The notes: a model not told the origin generated them from the sequence alone. Counted from the first letter of the stretch, positions 26,579 to 36,541 are shown. The stretch is DNA of 64,000 nucleotides from Vreelandella stevensii S18214 (GCF_000275725.1 NZ_AJTS01000051.1:62001-126000), one strand, 5' to 3'. Translations and numbers: made by a program.

Positions 26579-27511
26579 CTATTCAACGATGAGTGCCTGT
26601 ACACGATCCGGGTAATCCGAAAACAGCCCATCGACGCCCAGCCCCATCAGGCGCTCCATCTCCGAAGGCTCGTTAACGGTGTAAACGTGCACCGGCAGGC
26701 CGTTCTGCTGGGCCAGCTCGATAAAGTCAGCATCGATGACATCCTGCCCATCATGGCGTGCGTTGGTGCCGATACCGACCGCGTATTCGGCGATGCGCTG
26801 AAAGTCGCTGGCACGCATCTGGGCGGGGGCTGGTGTGGTGTCGTTCCACTCGACCAGGGGAGTGCCTTCGCCCTCGCTGGGGGAGTACCACAACAGTTGC
26901 ACCAGCGGGATCTCAGGGTTGAGCGCCTCTATTTTCAGCAGGCTTTCCTGAGCAAACGACTGCACCAGAACACGCCCTTCCTCGACCATATCGTAGGCTT
27001 CCAGGCGCTCCACCAGTGCGGCTTCCAGGCCCGGGTTCAAGTGGGGCGACTTGGTTTCGATGTAATAGCGGGTGGTATACCCGAAGTGATCGAACAGCTC
27101 CTCCAGCGTCAGCATGGGTAAACCGACAAAGTCTTCCGACGCTTGCTCGGGGTTTGCTTCGTTGAACCAGCTGCCGGTATCCAGCGCCTTCAGTTCGGCC
27201 AGCGTGTGCTCATGGATATGCCCTTCACCGTTACTGGTACGTTCCAGGGTGTTGTCATGAAAAATGACCACTTCGCCATCGGCGGTGAGCTGAGCGTCCA
27301 GCTCCAGATAGTCCACCCCCCACTCGTGGGCCAGCTCGTAGGCGGGCAGCGTGCTTTCGGGGGCATGGCCACTGGCCCCGCGATGTGCGATGACCTGAAA
27401 GTTTTCCAGCGCGTTCAACTGCTGAGCGAGTGGAGACTCGCTGGCGATTCCCACAGAAGCAACGGCCATGAGTGCCGTCAGTGCGGTAGCCGTACCCAAA
27501 TAGCGCGACAT
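26579..27511 (-). CDS. Glycerophosphodiester phosphodiesterase (GlpQ/UgpQ-like), exported
   Basis: A 310-residue GDPD-family enzyme. After a signal peptide (MSRYLGTATALTALMAVASVGIA, about 23 residues), the catalytic core reads VIAHRGASGHAPESTLPAY, ELDAQLTADGEVVIFHDNTLERT, with the two catalytic histidines in HRG and FHD and the metal-binding acidic residues between them. It hydrolyses glycerophosphodiesters to glycerol-3-phosphate and an alcohol in the periplasm. The ATG at 27511 follows TGGAG. Single gene. Confidence 0.9.
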   Translation of the reverse strand: MSRYLGTATALTALMAVASVGIASESPLAQQLNALENFQVIAHRGASGHAPESTLPAYELAHEWGVDYLELDAQLTADGEVVIFHDNTLERTSNGEGHIHEHTLAELKALDTGSWFNEANPEQASEDFVGLPMLTLEELFDHFGYTTRYYIETKSPHLNPGLEAALVERLEAYDMVEEGRVLVQSFAQESLLKIEALNPEIPLVQLLWYSPSEGEGTPLVEWNDTTPAPAQMRASDFQRIAEYAVGIGTNARHDGQDVIDADFIELAQQNGLPVHVYTVNEPSEMERLMGLGVDGLFSDYPDRVQALIVE

Positions 27512-27690
27512 GGTAACTCCATCTATAGGCAACATTTATCAAAACCATAACGTCTCTCTATCGAAAACGCACGCACTCGCTGACAGAGGCTTGCCTATCG
27601 TAACGCCCGGTGATGCAACACACTCAGCGAAGCCTACGGCAACTGATGTATGCTGATTTGAAAAGCCATTCAAAACGTGAAGGGGGCATC

Positions 27691-29286
27691 ATGGGGTCTA
27701 AGCAGGGCTGGGGCAAAAAGGGCCGGGGAGCGCTGGCGCTACGCGTGCTGCTGGCGACGATCGTGGGCGTGGCGCTGGGCAGTGTCGTACAAACCCAACT
27801 GAACCTGGCTGAGCTGCAGGCGCTGGGCGTGGCCATTCCGCTGGGTACGCGTCTATCGACCACGGCTCAGGACTTGCTTCACTTTGCGCCTGTATACGCA
27901 GGGCTCTTTCTGGTGGGGTTTCTCATCTCCCAGGCCGTGGCGGGCTGGCTGGCTCGGCGGTGGCCTGCCAGCCTTCGCCGCCTGGCTTTTGCGCTGGCGG
28001 CCGTGGCTGGGCTATGGCTAACCTTCCGGTTGACCAACACGTTTGCGCCCATGCCCACACTGGTGGCTGCCACTCGTAGTGCCGGTGGGCTGGCCGCCAT
28101 GCTGGCAACGGCCGCCGTGGCAGGCTGGCTGCTGGCCGTGTTGACATGCTCCGCGTCGAACAGACGGCGTAGCAACGCACCTTTGGCCATCGTGCTGTCT
28201 ACTTTTATGCTGCCTGTGATTCAGCCCGCTGCCGAAGCCCAAACGGCTTATCAGATCGACACCCTGGCCGATGCGCTGGAGCACCCTTGGTCGCTGGCAT
28301 TCTTGCCCGATGGCCGCTTTTTAGTGACCGAGCGCCCAGGACGCCTATTGCTGCTGGATGACAGCGGCCAGACGCTGGCCGACTTGGAGGGCGTGCCGGA
28401 GGTGTTTGCCTCTGGGCAGTCGGGGCTGTTCGATGTGCTGCTTTCTCCCCGGTTCGAGACCAATCAACAGCTCTACCTCAGCTACGTCTGTGGTACGGCC
28501 AGTGCCAACCATACCTGCCTGGCTCGAGCCACCCTGGGCGATGGGCGTTTGGAACAGGTGGAAGAGATTTTTCGGGTTCACCCCGCCAAGCGTGGCGATG
28601 CCCACTATGGGGGCCGCCTGGCATGGCTGCCGGATGACACGCTGATCCTCACTCTGGGCGATGGTTTCGATAACCGTGAAGATGCCCAACGGGTGAGCAG
28701 CCATATCGGCAGCATCGTGCGCCTGAACGCCGATGGCAGCGTGCCCGACGACAACCCCTTCCTGGCCCGGGCCGATGCACTGCCCGAGCTCTACAGCATT
28801 GGCCATCGCAACGTGCAGGGGCTGGTCTACGACGCTCAGCGCCAGCAGCTGATTGCCCACGAGCATGGCCCGCGAGGCGGAGATGAGCTCAACCTCATCC
28901 AACCCGGCAACAACTACGGCTGGCCGATTGCCACCGGCGGGCTGGATTACACCTGGGCCAGGGTCTCGCCGTTTACTGAATACCCCGGCATGCAGCCCCC
29001 GGCGCTGGAGTGGACGCCTTCTATCGCCCCTTCGGGCATGGCCGTCTATCGGGGCGAGCTGTTTCCCGAGTGGCAGGGCGACCTGCTGGTGGGGGCATTG
29101 GTCAATCGTGAAGTGCGTCGGGTACGCTGGCAGGAAGACGGCAGCGCCGAAGACGTAGAGGGGCTGTTTGGTGAGCTGGACGCGCGCATTCGTGACGTGC
29201 GAGTAGGCCCCGAGGGCGCGGTCTACCTGCTGACCGACAGCCCCCAGGGCAAACTGGTCAGAGTGACGCCAAGCGAGCCACAATAA
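27691..29286 (+). CDS. PQQ-dependent aldose sugar dehydrogenase with fused N-terminal membrane domain
   Basis: A 531-residue protein. The C-terminal 350 residues are a glucose/sorbosone dehydrogenase (Yli-type) six-bladed propeller: LADALEHPWSLAFLPDGRFLV, TERPGRLLLLD, then YSIGHRNVQGLVYD and EHGPRGGDELN, which hold the PQQ and calcium site. Uniquely, about 175 residues of membrane region with four or five helices precede it (residues about 15-170), ending in a signal-like segment before TAYQID. Soluble family members have only a signal peptide. The ATG at 27691 follows AAGGGGG. Confidence 0.85.
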   Translation: MGSKQGWGKKGRGALALRVLLATIVGVALGSVVQTQLNLAELQALGVAIPLGTRLSTTAQDLLHFAPVYAGLFLVGFLISQAVAGWLARRWPASLRRLAFALAAVAGLWLTFRLTNTFAPMPTLVAATRSAGGLAAMLATAAVAGWLLAVLTCSASNRRRSNAPLAIVLSTFMLPVIQPAAEAQTAYQIDTLADALEHPWSLAFLPDGRFLVTERPGRLLLLDDSGQTLADLEGVPEVFASGQSGLFDVLLSPRFETNQQLYLSYVCGTASANHTCLARATLGDGRLEQVEEIFRVHPAKRGDAHYGGRLAWLPDDTLILTLGDGFDNREDAQRVSSHIGSIVRLNADGSVPDDNPFLARADALPELYSIGHRNVQGLVYDAQRQQLIAHEHGPRGGDELNLIQPGNNYGWPIATGGLDYTWARVSPFTEYPGMQPPALEWTPSIAPSGMAVYRGELFPEWQGDLLVGALVNREVRRVRWQEDGSAEDVEGLFGELDARIRDVRVGPEGAVYLLTDSPQGKLVRVTPSEPQ

Positions 29287-29352
29287 GTACGAGACAATAA
29301 GCACGAGAAAGGCAACTCCGCGGCGCTGCGCCGCGCGATGAGGAGATAGCGC

Positions 29353-29751
29353 ATGCTGGCTTACACAATGGTGGGAACCCAGGATCTGGAGCGTGCCCTG
29401 CAGTTCTACACGCCGCTGTTCAATGCCATGGGGCTGGATATCTGCTGGCAGGATGACAGCTGTGTTTCCTTCGGCGACCCGGATGATGTCGAAGTGCCCC
29501 AGTTTTTCGTGGGCCTGCCGTTTGATGGTCATCCTGCCACGGTAGGCAATGGCACCATGACCGCCTTCCAGTTCAGCGACATCAAGGAAGTGGATACGCT
29601 GCATCAGCTGGCCCTGCAGAGCGGCGGCAGCGACGAGGGCGAACCAGGTTTTCGCCCTCAGTATGGCGACGGCTTCTACGCGGCTTACGTCCGCGACCCC
29701 GACGGCAACAAGCTTGCCTTCGTGGTGTATCCACACCGGGTTGGGCTTTAA
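29353..29751 (+). CDS. VOC family protein
   Basis: A 132-residue glyoxalase-fold protein starting MLAYTMVGTQDLERALQFYTPLF and ending YVRDPDGNKLAFVVYPH. The first metal ligand is replaced (Tyr4/Thr5 in place of His), so it may be a non-metal member. It lies 66 nt after the sugar dehydrogenase gene and overlaps the convergent trpI by 4 nt. The substrate is unknown. Confidence 0.82.
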   Translation: MLAYTMVGTQDLERALQFYTPLFNAMGLDICWQDDSCVSFGDPDDVEVPQFFVGLPFDGHPATVGNGTMTAFQFSDIKEVDTLHQLALQSGGSDEGEPGFRPQYGDGFYAAYVRDPDGNKLAFVVYPHRVGL

Positions 29752-30638
29752 GCTCCCAATTCTCTGCGCAACCAGCTCGCCAGGGCTTCGCTGCGGCGGG
29801 CGTTGGTGTGTTTGGGTAGCCACAGGCAGAGCCTGGCCGGGGTTTCGATATAGCCCCAGGGGGCGACCAGCCGACCGCTTCTCAGGTCGTCTTCCACCAG
29901 TAGCCTGGGGGCAATGGCGACCCCGAGCCCTGCCACGGCGGCTTCCATCAGGTAGTAGAGGTGTGCAAACCCTTGGCCCTGCTGCAGGGCTGCTTTCAAT
30001 GCGGCGGGTTCCAGGCCTTGGGCGGCAGCCCACTGCGGCCACGCCTGGGGGCGGGATGCGGTATAGAGCAGCTTGCTGCCAAACAACGATGAGGGGGCTT
30101 CCACGTTGCAGGCCTCGGCCAGCCGGGGGCTGGCCACGGCGCAAATTTCCTCGGCTATCAGAGGAATGCGTTCGCCTTCCTCGGGCCAGGGTGGTTCGAA
30201 GAAGGCCAGCGTGGCGCTGGTCTCGGGCTTGCCCGGTTGTTCGGCATCGCTCACCACCACTTGCAGCTTCAGTTCGGGCAGCGCCTGGTTCAAGCGGTCC
30301 AGGCGGGGGATCAGCCAGCGGGCCAGCAGGCTGCCGGGGCAGGCCAGCGTAAAGGGCGCCTCTTCCACCTCATGCTTGAGCAAAGTGCAACTATCCCTGA
30401 GTTTGGCGAAGGCCTCTCCAACCCCGCTTTGCAACTGCTCACCGTGGTGGGTCAGCACCAGCCCGCGCCCGGCTTTCGTGAACAGCGCCACGCCAAAATG
30501 CTCATCCAGACTCTTGAGCTGGCGGCTTACCGCGCCGTGGGTCACGCTCAGCTCGTCAGCGGCCGCGGTGACGCTGCCCAGCCGAGCAGTGGCTTCAAAG
30601 GCGCGCAAAGCGCTCAGCGGGGGCAGGCTGTGTTGCAT
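29748..30638 (-). CDS. trpI: LysR-family regulator TrpI
   Basis: A 296-residue LysR protein. The helix-turn-helix is ALRAFEATARLGSVTAAADELSVTHGAVSRQLKSLDEHFG (core SVTHGAVSRQLKSLD), and the sequence style (PPLSALRAFEA) is that of the GcvA/TrpI branch. It is divergent from trpBA with a 121-nt gap, the arrangement of Pseudomonas trpI, where indoleglycerol phosphate activates trpBA. The ATG at 30638 follows CCAGGAG. Assignment rests on position plus subfamily. Confidence 0.85.
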   Translation of the reverse strand: MQHSLPPLSALRAFEATARLGSVTAAADELSVTHGAVSRQLKSLDEHFGVALFTKAGRGLVLTHHGEQLQSGVGEAFAKLRDSCTLLKHEVEEAPFTLACPGSLLARWLIPRLDRLNQALPELKLQVVVSDAEQPGKPETSATLAFFEPPWPEEGERIPLIAEEICAVASPRLAEACNVEAPSSLFGSKLLYTASRPQAWPQWAAAQGLEPAALKAALQQGQGFAHLYYLMEAAVAGLGVAIAPRLLVEDDLRSGRLVAPWGYIETPARLCLWLPKHTNARRSEALASWLRRELGA

Positions 30639-30759
30639 GGGGTCTCCTGGAACAGTTGTGAAAAACTCACAGGTGCTTGCCATCTTATCGATTTTTCTTC
30701 CGACCTGCCTGCGCTAACGTCGACATATTGCAAAAACGCCCCAAATCGCAGAGGTCGAG

Positions 30760-31977
30760 ATGAACCAACCGTTAAGCCTACCCGATGCCAACGGCATGTT
30801 TGGCAGCTTTGGTGGCCGCTTTGTGGCCGAAACCCTGATGCCGCTGATTCTCGAGCTTCAGGATGAGTACACCACGGCCAAAAACGACCCCGAATTCCAG
30901 CGCCAGCTCGCCTATTTTCAAGGCGACTACGTGGGGCGCCCCAATCCGCTCTACTTTGCCGAGCGCCTCACCGAGCACTTCGGCGGTGCCAGCATTTACC
31001 TCAAGCGTGAAGAGCTGAATCACACCGGCGCGCACAAGATCAACAACTGCATTGGCCAGGTACTGCTGGCCAAGCAGATGGGCAAAAAGCGCATCATCGC
31101 GGAAACCGGCGCAGGCATGCACGGCGTGGCCACCGCCACCGTAGCGGCCCGCTTTGGGTTGCCCTGCGTGATTTACATGGGCGCCACCGACATCGAGCGC
31201 CAGCAGCCCAACGTGTTCCGCATGAAGCTGCTGGGCGCGGAGATCGTGCCAGTCACTTCCGGCACCGGCACGCTCAAGGATGCCATGAACGAAGCGCTGC
31301 GCGACTGGGTCACCAACGTAGACGACACTTTCTACATCATCGGCACCGTGGCAGGCCCGCACCCGTACCCGGCCATGGTGCGCGATTTTCAGGCGGTGAT
31401 TGGCCATGAAACCCGCGCCCAGATGCTCGAAAAGCAGGGCCGCCTGCCGGATTCACTGATTGCCTGTGTCGGCGGCGGCTCCAACGCCATGGGCTTGTTC
31501 TATCCGTTCATCAACGATGACAGCGTGCACATGGTCGGTGTGGAAGCGGGCGGTAAAGGCGTCAAGAGCGGCCTGCACGCTGCCAGCCTCAACGGCGGCA
31601 CCCCCGGCGTATTGCACGGTAACCTTACCTACCTGCTGCAAAACGAAGATGGCCAGATTACCGACGCCCACTCCATTTCCGCAGGGCTCGATTACCCCGG
31701 CATTGGCCCCGAACACGCCTGGCTGCACGAGCAGGGGCGGGTCGAGTACGTCTCTGCCACTGATGACGAAGCGCTGGAAGCGTTCCAGATCTGCTGCCGC
31801 CAGGAGGGCATCATCCCCGCCCTGGAAACCGCCCACGCCCTGGCAGAAGTTGCCAAACGTGCGCCAACACTGCCCCGCGAGCACCTGATGGTGGTCAACC
31901 TCAGCGGACGTGGTGACAAGGACATGAACAGCGTGGCCCAGCATCTGGGCGACCGCTTCGGCATGAAACACTCATGA
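30760..31977 (+). CDS. trpB: Tryptophan synthase beta subunit
   Basis: A 405-residue TrpB, the PLP enzyme that condenses indole with serine. The Schiff-base lysine is Lys93 in [10 protein letters not shown], and the phosphate-cradle GGGSNAMG appears near residue 240. The N-terminal segment [16 protein letters not shown] is typical. Its stop overlaps an ATG for trpA (ATGA), so the two are translationally coupled. Confidence 0.97.
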   Translation: MNQPLSLPDANGMFGSFGGRFVAETLMPLILELQDEYTTAKNDPEFQRQLAYFQGDYVGRPNPLYFAERLTEHFGGASIYLKREELNHTGAHKINNCIGQVLLAKQMGKKRIIAETGAGMHGVATATVAARFGLPCVIYMGATDIERQQPNVFRMKLLGAEIVPVTSGTGTLKDAMNEALRDWVTNVDDTFYIIGTVAGPHPYPAMVRDFQAVIGHETRAQMLEKQGRLPDSLIACVGGGSNAMGLFYPFINDDSVHMVGVEAGGKGVKSGLHAASLNGGTPGVLHGNLTYLLQNEDGQITDAHSISAGLDYPGIGPEHAWLHEQGRVEYVSATDDEALEAFQICCRQEGIIPALETAHALAEVAKRAPTLPREHLMVVNLSGRGDKDMNSVAQHLGDRFGMKHS

Positions 31978-31997
31978 GCGCGATACAGGAGACTCCC

Positions 31998-32858
31998 ATG
32001 CAACCTACCTTGCAACGTACTTCTCGGCTCGACAGCTGCTTTGCCGCGCTCAAACAGCAAAACCGCCCAGCGCTGGTCAGCTACCTCACTGCGGGCGACC
32101 CGGACCCCGAGACCTCCCGCCGCCTGCTGCACGGGCTGCCGGATGCCGGTGTGGATATCATCGAACTCGGCATGCCGTTCAGTGACCCCATGGCCGATGG
32201 CCCCGCCATTCAAAAGGCTGCCCTGCGCGCCCTGGAAAAAGGCCAGACCCAGGCCAAAACGCTGGCAATGGTGCGCCAGTTCCGGGAGCAGAACAGCACC
32301 ACGCCCATCGTGCTGATGGGCTACTACAACCCGATTTACTGCTACGGCGTCGAGCGTTTTCTCAGTGACGCAGCCCAGGCAGGGGTAGACGGACTGATCG
32401 TGGTGGACCTGCCCCCCGAGCACGACGAAGAGCTGTGCCAGCCCGCCGCCCAGCACGGCATCGATTTCATTCGTCTGGCCACGCCCACCACCGATGCCAA
32501 GCGGCTACCCAAGGTGCTGGCCAACGCTTCCGGGTTCATCTACTACGTTTCCGTGGCGGGCGTGACCGGCGGCAGTGCCCCCACACCCGAGCGGCTGGAA
32601 GGTGCCGTGAACCAGCTGCGCGAACACACGCCGCTACCCATTGCCGTGGGCTTCGGCATTCGCACCGCCGAACAGGCCGCCACCATTGGCCGCTTCAGCG
32701 ACGCCGTGGTAGTAGGCTCTGCCCTGGTAGATTGCATCGAACACGCCAGCAGCGGCGAAGAAGCCATCGCCCAGGTACACGGGCTGGTGAAAGCGCTGTC
32801 GGCCAGTGTGAGAGGGTGTCGAGAACCCCAGCAGGAGCGCGCGGGTTTGCCAGCCTGA
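31998..32858 (+). CDS. trpA: Tryptophan synthase alpha subunit
   Basis: A 286-residue TrpA. The catalytic Glu and Asp lie in [19 protein letters not shown]; the phosphate-binding VTGG segment is [15 protein letters not shown]. It cleaves indole-3-glycerol phosphate and channels indole to TrpB. The ATG at 31998 was chosen for its AGGAG at 7 nt; an ATG at 31974 that overlaps the trpB stop would add eight residues. A strong terminator follows. Confidence 0.96.
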   Translation: MQPTLQRTSRLDSCFAALKQQNRPALVSYLTAGDPDPETSRRLLHGLPDAGVDIIELGMPFSDPMADGPAIQKAALRALEKGQTQAKTLAMVRQFREQNSTTPIVLMGYYNPIYCYGVERFLSDAAQAGVDGLIVVDLPPEHDEELCQPAAQHGIDFIRLATPTTDAKRLPKVLANASGFIYYVSVAGVTGGSAPTPERLEGAVNQLREHTPLPIAVGFGIRTAEQAATIGRFSDAVVVGSALVDCIEHASSGEEAIAQVHGLVKALSASVRGCREPQQERAGLPA

Positions 32859-32878
32859 TGGGATGCACCATCACACCA

Positions 32879-32907
32879 CAGAGCGGGCCATGGCCCGCTC
32901 TGTTTTT
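32879..32907 (+). terminator. Terminator after trpBA
   Basis: A perfect palindrome: CAGAGCGGGCC (32879-32889), AT, GGCCCGCTCTG (32892-32902), followed by TTTTTAT. It lies between trpA and the convergent antitoxin gene. Confidence 0.9.
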
Positions 32908-32937
32908 ATAGCGTTATGAAGGCTTGAGGAGAGAAAG

Positions 32938-33240
32938 TCAGACGGGGAATCCGTGATGGCTGCCGTCGGGTAGCTCAATATCCACTCGGACACGGCCTCC
33001 CAGCGCCTCGACGTAGCGTTTTAGAGAGCTAAGGCGCATGTCCTGGCCTACTTTCTCAAGGCCTGCAATCGTGGGTTGTGTAACCCCCATGGCACCGGCG
33101 AGGTCTGCCTGGGTTTTTTCTGCCAGCTGGCGAATTTCGGCAAGCCTAATGTCCAGCAACATATCACCTGCTTTCGCCTTGGCCGCTGCTACTACTTCCG
33201 GTTTTTCCTGCGCCAGCAAGTCTTCTAATTTTCTTGCCAT
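32938..33240 (-). CDS. XRE-family antitoxin (HigA-like)
   Basis: A 100-residue helix-turn-helix protein; the motif is KTQADLAGAMGVTQPTIAGLEKVGQDMRLSSLKRYVEALG. The gene follows a Gp49/HigB-like toxin gene by 10 nt, the inverted toxin-first order of HigBA systems. It would bind the toxin and autoregulate the operon. The ATG at 33240 follows GAGG; a GTG three codons upstream is an alternative. Confidence 0.88.
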   Translation of the reverse strand: MARKLEDLLAQEKPEVVAAAKAKAGDMLLDIRLAEIRQLAEKTQADLAGAMGVTQPTIAGLEKVGQDMRLSSLKRYVEALGGRVRVDIELPDGSHHGFPV

Positions 33241-33250
33241 GATGCTCACC

Positions 33251-33595
33251 TCACTTCAGCGTTTCCAGATGCGCCGCATATTCACGGTCCGCTACTGGTA
33301 TCATTTCGTCGTAAAACCGCTTGTCATTCCCGCCTTTGTCACCAGCACATAAAATGATGCCTGCGCGAGTAGGGTCAAAAGCAAAAAAAGCTCTGAGGGG
33401 GCGACCACGGCTCTGAATCCGTAACTCTTTCATGTTGGTAAATTGCGAGCCTTTGACCGTATCCGCATGAGGGCGAGATAGCATGGGGCCTCGTTCCTGA
33501 AGTAGTAGAACCGAGGCCAGTACATTCTCACGGTCAGCATCGTCGAGTGAGAAAAACCACTCTTCAAAAATTGCCGTTTGTTCTATCGCCCACAT
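33251..33595 (-). CDS. HigB / phage Gp49-like toxin (RelE/ParE superfamily)
   Basis: A 114-residue toxin of the Gp49-like HigB group. The core FTNMKELRIQSRGRPLRAFFAFDPTRAGIILCAGDKGGNDKRFYDEMIP shows the typical KELR, R-x-FFAFDP and CAGDK motifs. Family members are ribosome-dependent mRNA endonucleases. It precedes its antitoxin in the operon. GC content is lower than in neighbouring trpBA. Confidence 0.9.
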   Translation of the reverse strand: MWAIEQTAIFEEWFFSLDDADRENVLASVLLLQERGPMLSRPHADTVKGSQFTNMKELRIQSRGRPLRAFFAFDPTRAGIILCAGDKGGNDKRFYDEMIPVADREYAAHLETLK

Positions 33596-33787
33596 AGCCC
33601 CTCCCTAGTATAGCTTTTAATCTATATAGGCAATGGCCTATTTTCAAGGGGCTCATCTAAAAAATAGGGTACGAAACGGTGGGTACGGAAGCTCCATTCT
33701 TCACTTGTCGGTGTCTTTAGAAAACAGGCATCATCCACGTTTGAGGGTGGCGGGATAACGTCACGTGTATTCAAACAGAGGAAAACC

Positions 33788-34108
33788 ATGGGCAAGTTCT
33801 TTTCGTTGCTGGTGCTGCTGGGGTTGGGCTATGCAGGTATCTATTTCTATTACGGCGTGGTGATCGAGCGGGAGGTCGAGCAGCAGCTGGCATCCCGTGG
33901 CCTGACCTCGGTCAGCGTGGATAACGTCGAGTATGGCCTGCTGGCGCCGGTCAGCAACAGCGCCAATATCGCCGTCACCGTGGGGTATCGTGGCTCCCAG
34001 GCGGCGGTCAACGTGCGCGTGCAAGGCCACCCGCTGTGGTCCGATGAGGTGACGGTACAGCTGGATGGCCTGCAAGCCCTGCGTTTGGGGATCAGCTTCG
34101 GGCAGTAA
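33788..34108 (+). CDS. Hypothetical small membrane-anchored protein
   Basis: A 106-residue protein with one N-terminal hydrophobic segment (about residues 4-24) and a soluble periplasmic-style domain of about 80 residues rich in Val and Gly (SVSVDNVEYGLLAPVSNSAN). The ATG follows AGAGGAAA. It converges with, and overlaps by 17 nt, the LysE-family gene. No family was recognised. Confidence 0.6.
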   Translation: MGKFFSLLVLLGLGYAGIYFYYGVVIEREVEQQLASRGLTSVSVDNVEYGLLAPVSNSANIAVTVGYRGSQAAVNVRVQGHPLWSDEVTVQLDGLQALRLGISFGQ

Positions 34109-34703
34109 CCACGAGCCAAACGTGTTCATGGCCAATCGATACCGCTACGGCTACCAGTAGCCCCGCCATGACCCAGTTGAACCCTTTGATCAGCCTGGGC
34201 TGCCTGACACGCTGGCCAAGCAGGCTGCCTATCACCACATAGCTGCCGGGGGCACCTGCCGCCAGTGCGGCCAGCCCCAGTGCCCAGATAAACAGGCTCA
34301 TGCCCTGAATACCCTCGGCAGGAAACTGCAGCGTCGCGATGGGCAGTGTCGCGACCATGGCTTTAGGGTTGAGTAACTGCATCATCAGGCCATCACGAAA
34401 ACTGAGCATGCGTGGTGCCGGGGCGTGGGTATCCAGGGTGGCATTGGCGCGGGCCACCTTGTAGGCCAGATACAGGATATAAGCGCAGCCGAGCGCGCTG
34501 AGCAGCACCAGGGAGTCTTGAGATATCCAGGCGGCTCCCGCCCACCCCAACACCAGCAAGTACAGCAGCATGGCCAGCCCCACGCCCAGGCAAAACCCCA
34601 GCGAGGTTTTACCCTGCCCGTTGATACCGACATTCAACCCCAACAGATTCACAGGCCCAGGCGTGTACATGACGCCCAGGGCATAGGCGACGATTGCTAA
34701 CAT
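34092..34703 (-). CDS. LysE-family amino acid exporter
   Basis: A 203-residue integral membrane protein with about six helices. The N-terminal YALGVMYTPGPVNLLGLNVGINGQ contains the PGP motif of LysE/RhtB transporters. These export amino acids or homoserine lactones; the substrate is unknown. It lies 27 nt behind an AraC-family gene on the same strand, its likely regulator. Confidence 0.88.
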   Translation of the reverse strand: MLAIVAYALGVMYTPGPVNLLGLNVGINGQGKTSLGFCLGVGLAMLLYLLVLGWAGAAWISQDSLVLLSALGCAYILYLAYKVARANATLDTHAPAPRMLSFRDGLMMQLLNPKAMVATLPIATLQFPAEGIQGMSLFIWALGLAALAAGAPGSYVVIGSLLGQRVRQPRLIKGFNWVMAGLLVAVAVSIGHEHVWLVVTARS

Positions 34704-34730
34704 GAGAAAACCTCTAGGTGGACGTGATGC

Positions 34731-35558
34731 TTAACGCGTGATGTCGCGTTGGTACTGGAAAGGGGTCATGCCATAGATGCGTTTGAAACGGCGGTTGAAG
34801 TGGCTCAAATCCGCAAAGCCGAAACGCAGCGCTATCTCGGTGAGTGGCGCGCCCTGGTCGAGCGCGGAGCGGGCGGCGTTCACGCGGCAATTGATCACGT
34901 ATTGATGAGGGGTCATGCCGAACTGTTGGCGAAATAGCCTCAAAAAGTGGTACTTCGACAAATGCGCGGCTTGGCTGATGTCGTCCAGCGAGATATCTGC
35001 CTCAAGATGCTCATGAATATACGTTTTGGCGTGGCCCAACAGCGTGTCTGGGCGGTTGGTGCGTTGGCCAGTCACCATGTGCCCGCCAAGCTGAACCATG
35101 CGCTCGATCACGCGATACAGCGCGTTTTCCTGGTCGATGCAGCTGCCCGCTTGATGCGTGGTCAGGCGTGCGACTTCCTGTATCGCCTGGCGCAGCAGCG
35201 GGTCGTGAATGAGCGTACTCCGGGAACGAAACGGTGACGTTTGTGGGCGGCCAAGCAGCTCCTCGAACAGCGGCAACACTTGGTTGGGATGCACGTATAC
35301 CATCACGTAGCCCAAAGCCTGCTCACCGCCAGCGTGGCCGTCATGAACCTCTTCTGGGTTGAACAGAATCACGTTGCCCGGTGGGCTACGATGAAACTGC
35401 CCGCCGCTGAAGAAATCCTGTCGCCCCGCCAGCGTCACCCCAAAGGCGTACTCCTCGTGGGCATGACGGTCATAGCTAAAATCCTCGATGGCCGCTTTCA
35501 AGACGGTCAGTGACGGCACATGATGATTTTTGAAAAACTCGAACTGGCTGCTGCCCAT
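34731..35558 (-). CDS. AraC-family regulator with cupin-type sensor domain
   Basis: A 275-residue regulator. The N-terminal AraC_binding domain contains HAHEEYAFGVTLAGRQDFFSGG and PGNVILFNPEEVHDG. The C-terminal DNA-binding half contains ISLDDISQAAHLSKYHFLRLFRQQFGMTPHQY and a second helix-turn-helix. The ATG at 35558 has a strong AAGGAGG. It is followed by a LysE-type exporter, which suggests control of efflux by an amino acid. The inducer is unknown. Confidence 0.9.
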   Translation of the reverse strand: MGSSQFEFFKNHHVPSLTVLKAAIEDFSYDRHAHEEYAFGVTLAGRQDFFSGGQFHRSPPGNVILFNPEEVHDGHAGGEQALGYVMVYVHPNQVLPLFEELLGRPQTSPFRSRSTLIHDPLLRQAIQEVARLTTHQAGSCIDQENALYRVIERMVQLGGHMVTGQRTNRPDTLLGHAKTYIHEHLEADISLDDISQAAHLSKYHFLRLFRQQFGMTPHQYVINCRVNAARSALDQGAPLTEIALRFGFADLSHFNRRFKRIYGMTPFQYQRDITR

Positions 35559-35733
35559 GCCAACCTCCTTGATCACATTCGGCCCATGGCGAGCTTACCC
35601 TGACCCGTTTCAGGATATGACGCGGGCGCCAGCGTGGCTTGTACATAATTGCTCAACGGCGGTGTCGGTGTATATTCACTAGACGGTACACAGTGGGCGG
35701 CATTCGCAAAACGCTGGCAAACGAGGAGGGCGC

Positions 35734-36486
35734 ATGGCAAACCCCAACGTGGTGGTGATTACCGGCGGGAGTCGAGGCATTGGTGCCGAGACGGCTCGGT
35801 TGTTCGCCCGGCATGGCTACGATGTCTGCCTCAACTATGTCGAAAACGACGCGGCCGCCGAGCGTGTGCGCAGTGACATCCTCGCCCTGGGAGTGCGCTG
35901 CCTGGCCGTGAAGGCGGATGTGTCGAAAGCCGATGAGGTGGCGAACCTGTTTCGCCAGGTCGATCAGGAACTCGGCACGTTGACGGTGCTGGTCAACAAC
36001 GCCGCCATTCTCAACACCCAGGCGCGGCTGGTGGATATCTCGCCGGAGCGTTTTGGCAACGTGCTGCAAAAGAACGTCATGAGCTGCTTTCTCTGCTGCA
36101 AGGAGGCCGTGCAGCGCATGTCTACCCGCCAGGGCGGCGCGGGCGGCAGTATCGTCAATGTTTCCTCCATGGCCGCCAAAAGCGGCTCGCCCAACGAGTA
36201 CGTGGATTACGCCGCCTCGAAAGGAGCCGTGGATACCTTGACTCGGGGGTTGGCGCTGGAAGTCGCGGCCGAAGGCATCCGCGTGAATGCAGTGCGTCCC
36301 GGCCTCATCTACACCGAGATGCACGCACTCGGCGGTGAGCCTGCCCGCGTAGACCGCTTGAAGTCTCGCATCCCCCTGCAACGGGGTGGCCAGCCCTCCG
36401 AAGTGGCAGAAGCCATTGTCTGGCTGGCCAGTGACAAGTCATCCTTTGCCACCGGCACTTTATTGGATCTGGCGGGCGGCCTGTAA
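35734..36486 (+). CDS. SDR-family oxidoreductase
   Basis: A 250-residue classical short-chain dehydrogenase: TGGSRGIGAETARLF (cofactor), LVNNAAI, catalytic Ser in NVSSMAAKSGS and Tyr/Lys in YVDYAASKGAVD. The tail (RPGLIYTEMHA, TGTLLDLAGGL) fits glucose-1-dehydrogenase/FabG-like enzymes. It lies 55 nt upstream of a DapA-like aldolase gene, so the two may act in one catabolic pathway (inference). Confidence 0.88.
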   Translation: MANPNVVVITGGSRGIGAETARLFARHGYDVCLNYVENDAAAERVRSDILALGVRCLAVKADVSKADEVANLFRQVDQELGTLTVLVNNAAILNTQARLVDISPERFGNVLQKNVMSCFLCCKEAVQRMSTRQGGAGGSIVNVSSMAAKSGSPNEYVDYAASKGAVDTLTRGLALEVAAEGIRVNAVRPGLIYTEMHALGGEPARVDRLKSRIPLQRGGQPSEVAEAIVWLASDKSSFATGTLLDLAGGL

Positions 36487-36541
36487 CGCCCTGACCAGCC
36501 CCCCTTGGCTGCCCAGGCAGCGCTCAAAAAAAGGACACCCC

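Noticed and set aside
28345-30144. 599-codon open frame on the minus strand
   Set aside because: Shadow of the sugar dehydrogenase, VOC and trpI genes.
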